Shown: positions 61,516 through 64,000 of the stretch, piece by piece
Position numbering within the stretch: the first letter of the stretch is position 1
Layout of the letters: every line of letters starts with the position of its first letter
From: CAWCTB01 sp963798275
GTDB lineage: Bacteria > Acidobacteriota > Terriglobia > Terriglobales > Acidobacteriaceae
Reading direction: 5' to 3'
NCBI GenBank assembly: GCA_963798275.1
Contig: CAWCTB010000052.1
Location: forward strand, 56,461-120,460
DNA length: 64,000 nucleotides
Notes under the pieces: generated by a model
What the model saw: the letters and a program-made list of their open reading frames with translations, nothing else
Told to the model about the DNA's origin: nothing
The model's database searches: none
Program-made: the position numbers and the translations under genes

Positions 61516-62153
61516 ATGAAGGTCTTGACGCGCTTTGTGACATCGGCCGTGGACCCGCGGCGCTTCCCCCCGCCGGGCGCGCCCGAGATCGCTTTCCTTG
61601 GGCGCTCGAATGTGGGCAAGTCGAGCCTGATCAATTCGCTGGTCGGCACCAAGATTGCCAAGACGAGCAATACGCCGGGACGGACGCAAACCATCAACTT
61701 TTTTGAAGTACGCCGCCCCGGAAAACCGAAGCCGGAGTTCTTCTTTGCCGACTTGCCGGGCTACGGGTATGCGCGGGTTCCCCGGGAAATTACCGCGACG
61801 TGGAGCGAGTTCGTCAACCCGTATCTGGAGAAACGGCCGACGCTGGTACTCTGCCTGTCGCTGGTGGACGTGACGATTCCTCCACAGCAGATCGACATGC
61901 AACTTCTGGAGTGGTTGCGCCACGCCAACCGGCACTTCGTTGTGGTGGCTACCAAGGCTGACCGAATCTCGAAGAACCAACTGCGGACATCCCTGGCCAA
62001 GCTCGCGAACTTCAGGTATCGCCGGACCAGATCGTTCCGTTCTCGGCGAAAGCGCGAATCGGCTATGACGAGTTGTGGCGGGTGATTCGCGGCACGGCAC
62101 ACCAGGGCGAGCCGGAGAGCGAAGGCAGCCATAGGACGGGCACAGCGGGGTAG
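61516..62153 (+). CDS. engB: Ribosome biogenesis GTPase EngB/YsxC (frameshifted)
   Basis: TrmE-Era-type GTPase needed for assembly of the large ribosomal subunit. G motifs: G1 AFLGRSNVGKSSLINSLVG, G2 TPGRTQTINFF, G3 FADLPGYGYARVP, G4 VVATKADRISKNQ. The frame breaks near 62010. In the next frame QVSPDQIVPFSAKARIGYDE (with G5) and LWRVIRGTAHQGE continue to a TAG at 62151-62153, giving about 212 residues. That stop is the first codon-sized part of a repeat element. Last gene of the tig-clpP-clpX-lon block. Confidence 0.92.
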
Positions 62154-62343
62154 GCGCCGTTTCGTTGAAGGTGCAGACGGCGATCCCTCGAGGGGCTCGA
62201 GCCCGAGTTCGCTGGTGACGCTAACGGCGCGGCTGAAGCCGAGCCCCTTCAAAACCTAATCGGCACGAGTTCTTCCGCAGCCTGTGAGGCTGCGCCCCTT
62301 CACGACAATGCGAGATCTGCAGGAACTATGAGACCGCGGTAGC
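62151..62343. repeat. Small element with terminal inverted repeats, copy at engB
   Basis: About 193 bases. The left end (TAGGCGCCGTTTCGTTGAAG then GTGCAGACGG) and the right end (62314-62343, AGATCTGCAGGAACTATGAG then ACCGCGGTAG) each match the ends of the copy at 50.3 kb at about 80 percent. The interior holds AGGGGCTCGAGCCC and CGCGGCTGAAGCCGAGCCCC. Its first bases are the TAG stop of the corrected engB frame. The far end lies about 27 bases before the stop of the convergent amidohydrolase. Confidence 0.65.
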
Positions 62344-62370
62344 CATAAACCTTTGGGCGGCTCCGGCTCG

Positions 62371-63210
62371 CTAATCGGGCGAGAGATCCAGGGCAGTCCG
62401 GCTCAGGATCTGTTGCTTCACCGTTTCGGGCAGGGGAAGTTCGCGGAAAGCGGTCAGGTTCTTTTCGACGTTGGGAACGCCCGGGCCGGGCCAGTCGGTG
62501 CCGAACAGGGTCTTGGCCGCGATTTCCTCCAGTCGCGGAAAATATTCGAGCAGCGTTTTTGGCGGGATGCCACTGATGTCGAGGTAGACGTTGGGATGGC
62601 GGCGCACGAGGAAGAAAGCTGTGTCCATCCATAAGGGGCGGCCGCCGTGCGCCAGCAGGATCTTCAGCTTAGGAAAATCTACGGCCACATCGTCCACGTG
62701 CATTGGGTCGCCGAACTTGTTGCGGGCACCGGGGAAGATGGACGTTCCAGTGTGGACCATGATCGGAATGCCATTGGCTTCGGCAGCGCGGTAGATGATC
62801 TCCAGCTCCTTGACGCCGTTGACGTAGTCATTGGGATAGAGCAGTTGGTGCGGGGGATGAATCTTGATGAGCCGAATGCCCAGGCGCACAATCTGCTCCA
62901 TATCGGCCAGTACGTTGCGGGTGTGCCGCGGGTGTACGCTGCCGCAGGGGATGAGCCGCCGCGGATTCTCCTTCACGTAGCCGGCAATGAATTCATTGAC
63001 GGCGGCCGTGAACCCGATCACCTCGGGCGCCACATAGTTGATGAGCACGGCCCGATCGATGCCGACGCGATCGAGATAGTTCAGAAATGCCTTGGGAGAG
63101 CGGCAGTATTCCTCGATCTGCTCGAAGTCGGGGCGTGATTTCACTAATGCGAGCGCCTCTGGCTTGAACAGCTCCAGCGGCTGGATGTGAATGTGACAGT
63201 CGGTAATCAT
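62371..63210 (-). CDS. Metal-dependent hydrolase, amidohydrolase-2 family
   Basis: TIM-barrel enzyme of 279 residues. The metal-site residues are His6 and His8 (ITDCHIHIQ), His in IPIMVHTGTSIFPG, His in ILLAHGGRPLW and Asp in TLFGTDWPGPGV. Family members are decarboxylases or hydrolases of ring compounds. Its neighbour upstream, on the same strand, is an aromatic CoA reductase-like subunit, so a role in aromatic breakdown is possible but unproven. Confidence 0.85.
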   Translation of the reverse strand: MITDCHIHIQPLELFKPEALALVKSRPDFEQIEEYCRSPKAFLNYLDRVGIDRAVLINYVAPEVIGFTAAVNEFIAGYVKENPRRLIPCGSVHPRHTRNVLADMEQIVRLGIRLIKIHPPHQLLYPNDYVNGVKELEIIYRAAEANGIPIMVHTGTSIFPGARNKFGDPMHVDDVAVDFPKLKILLAHGGRPLWMDTAFFLVRRHPNVYLDISGIPPKTLLEYFPRLEEIAAKTLFGTDWPGPGVPNVEKNLTAFRELPLPETVKQQILSRTALDLSPD

Positions 63211-63290
63211 AAGAAGCTATCAGCTATCAGCCGTCAGCTGTCAGCTAAACCAGCACCATGAAGAAGCTATCAGGCGTCAGCCGCCAGCTA
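63211..63290. repeat. Short-unit CAGCTATCAG/CAGCTGTCAG repeat tract
   Basis: AAGAAGCTATCAG occurs twice (about 63210 and 63260), with CAGCTATCAG, CCGTCAGCTGTCAGCTA and GCGTCAGCCGCCAGCTA in between and after. It fills the gap directly upstream of the amidohydrolase gene, where its promoter should be. Confidence 0.55.
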
Positions 63291-63379
63291 AGAATGGCAC
63301 TCATCCCTTCTTGTCATTATGCGAGCGATTCGCGCAAAGCGGCGGACACCTTTTCCCAGAACTAACCTGCACGTGCATC

Positions 63380-64000
63380 CTAATTGGCCGCGCTCGCGGC
63401 AGCCAAGACCGCCCGTTTCGTGAAAACCCTTACCATTTCTCTGCGATACTCCGGAGTGAGCGCCGACGTGGTTAGCGGCTTGGCGGTGCGGGCGGCGAGG
63501 TCACCAATTCGCCCGGCGAGGTCGTCGCCCGGCTCCGCTCCGACTAGTTGCAGGTCCGCGTCCTTCAGCAAGACCGGCATGGGATTCACGGCGGTAATCG
63601 CCACGCGAGCGTCGTCCACGCGACCGGAGTGCATCTTCAAAGCGACGGCGACACCCGCAAGCGGGTAGTCGATGCTGCCGCGAACCCGCAGCTTCTGATA
63701 GCTGCCGCGCCATCCGGCAGACGACTCCGGCAGAAACACGCGGGTAACGATCTCGCCGGCTGCAAGATGAAGGCGGACGATGCCGTCGTTCACGTAGAAG
63801 TCGCTGAGCGGAATACGGCGAGTTCCAGACGGCGAGGCGATTTCAATTTCGGCATTCAGGCACAGCAGAGCCGGAGGGGTGTCGCCGGAGAATGCTGCCC
63901 AGCAGAACTTGCCTCCGGGCGCAACGTGGCAGAGATCGCCATCTTTCTTCAGGCAAAAGCCACAGCTCTTGCGCCACAGCAGCGACTGGTTGTACCAAAG
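63380..64000 (-). CDS. hcrB: 4-hydroxybenzoyl-CoA reductase beta subunit-like (FAD, Fe-S loop), partial
   Basis: Open to the right edge; the last about 206 residues are present. Read inward from the edge: LWYNQSLLWRKSCGFCLKKD, GDLCHVAPGGKFCWAAFSGD, ALLCLNAEIEIASPSGTRRI, then the CO-dehydrogenase-flavoprotein C-terminal domain ending AVLAAASAAN. The first part corresponds to the loop that in the beta subunit of 4-hydroxybenzoyl-CoA reductase holds a 4Fe-4S cluster; four cysteines are at hand (C-x2-C and two more). It is therefore more like HcrB than like ordinary CoxM/XdhB. The molybdopterin and small Fe-S subunits would lie beyond the window. Gene name tentative. Confidence 0.75.
   Translation of the reverse strand, partial: LWYNQSLLWRKSCGFCLKKDGDLCHVAPGGKFCWAAFSGDTPPALLCLNAEIEIASPSGTRRIPLSDFYVNDGIVRLHLAAGEIVTRVFLPESSAGWRGSYQKLRVRGSIDYPLAGVAVALKMHSGRVDDARVAITAVNPMPVLLKDADLQLVGAEPGDDLAGRIGDLAARTAKPLTTSALTPEYRREMVRVFTKRAVLAAASAAN

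Overview
GC-rich, gene-dense bacterial chromosome segment. No phage, transposase, CRISPR array, rRNA or tRNA gene was recognised. The gene families (complete division and cell-wall cluster, glcDEF glycolate oxidase, homodimeric pyruvate dehydrogenase E1, homologue of the 4-hydroxybenzoyl-CoA reductase beta subunit, abundant CTGAAGCC and TCATCCTGAGCG intergenic repeats) suggest an Acidobacteriota (Terriglobia-like) genome. This is an inference from gene content and not a database result.

Layout. 1-1.4 kb: the 3' end of a class A penicillin-binding protein and a TPR protein, converging on 1.5-19.0 kb, a minus-strand division and cell-wall (dcw) cluster in the order mraZ-rsmH-ftsL-ftsI-murE-murF-mraY-murD-ftsW-murG-murC-ftsQ-ftsA-ftsZ, with a three-repeat MraZ-type operator upstream. 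murB and ddl are absent from it. 19.6-25.6 kb: SRPBCC protein, M20 peptidase, beta carbonic anhydrase, Dps, a DUF255 thioredoxin-fold protein and a Lys/Ala-rich protein. 25.7-30.3 kb: CBS protein-glcD-glcE-glcF on the minus strand. 30.6-34 kb: fabI, a membrane protein, a mazEF toxin-antitoxin pair and a tandem UspA. 34-40.3 kb: K+ channel-nnrD-tsaE, translationally coupled, and two APC amino-acid permeases. 40.4-47.1 kb: pepP-accB-accC-thiE and aceE. 47.7-54.7 kb: small membrane protein, A-type Fe-S carrier, beta-propeller lipoprotein, uvrB, family 5 uracil-DNA glycosylase and small proteins. 55-62.2 kb: tig-clpP-clpX-lon-engB, a proteostasis block. 62.4-64 kb: an amidohydrolase and the 3' part of an hcrB-like gene.

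Quality. About 35-40 single-base frameshifts break genes that must be functional (ftsI, murC, murD, accC, uvrB and others). They concentrate at 14.5-19.0 kb and 40.4-44.3 kb, while neighbours such as ftsZ, aceE and lon are clean. This fits local consensus errors rather than gene decay. The broken genes are annotated as whole loci with the inferred frameshift positions.

The window is mostly core genome and I see no clear new multi-gene system. The most unusual signal is a small repeat element with imperfect terminal inverted repeats of about 29 bases. Its two copies each start exactly at a TAG stop codon (uvrB and the corrected engB). The best regulatory signals are the MraZ operator, a perfect palindrome over the mazEF -10 box, a possible leaderless promoter in front of murE, and an inverted repeat over a possible uvrB -10.
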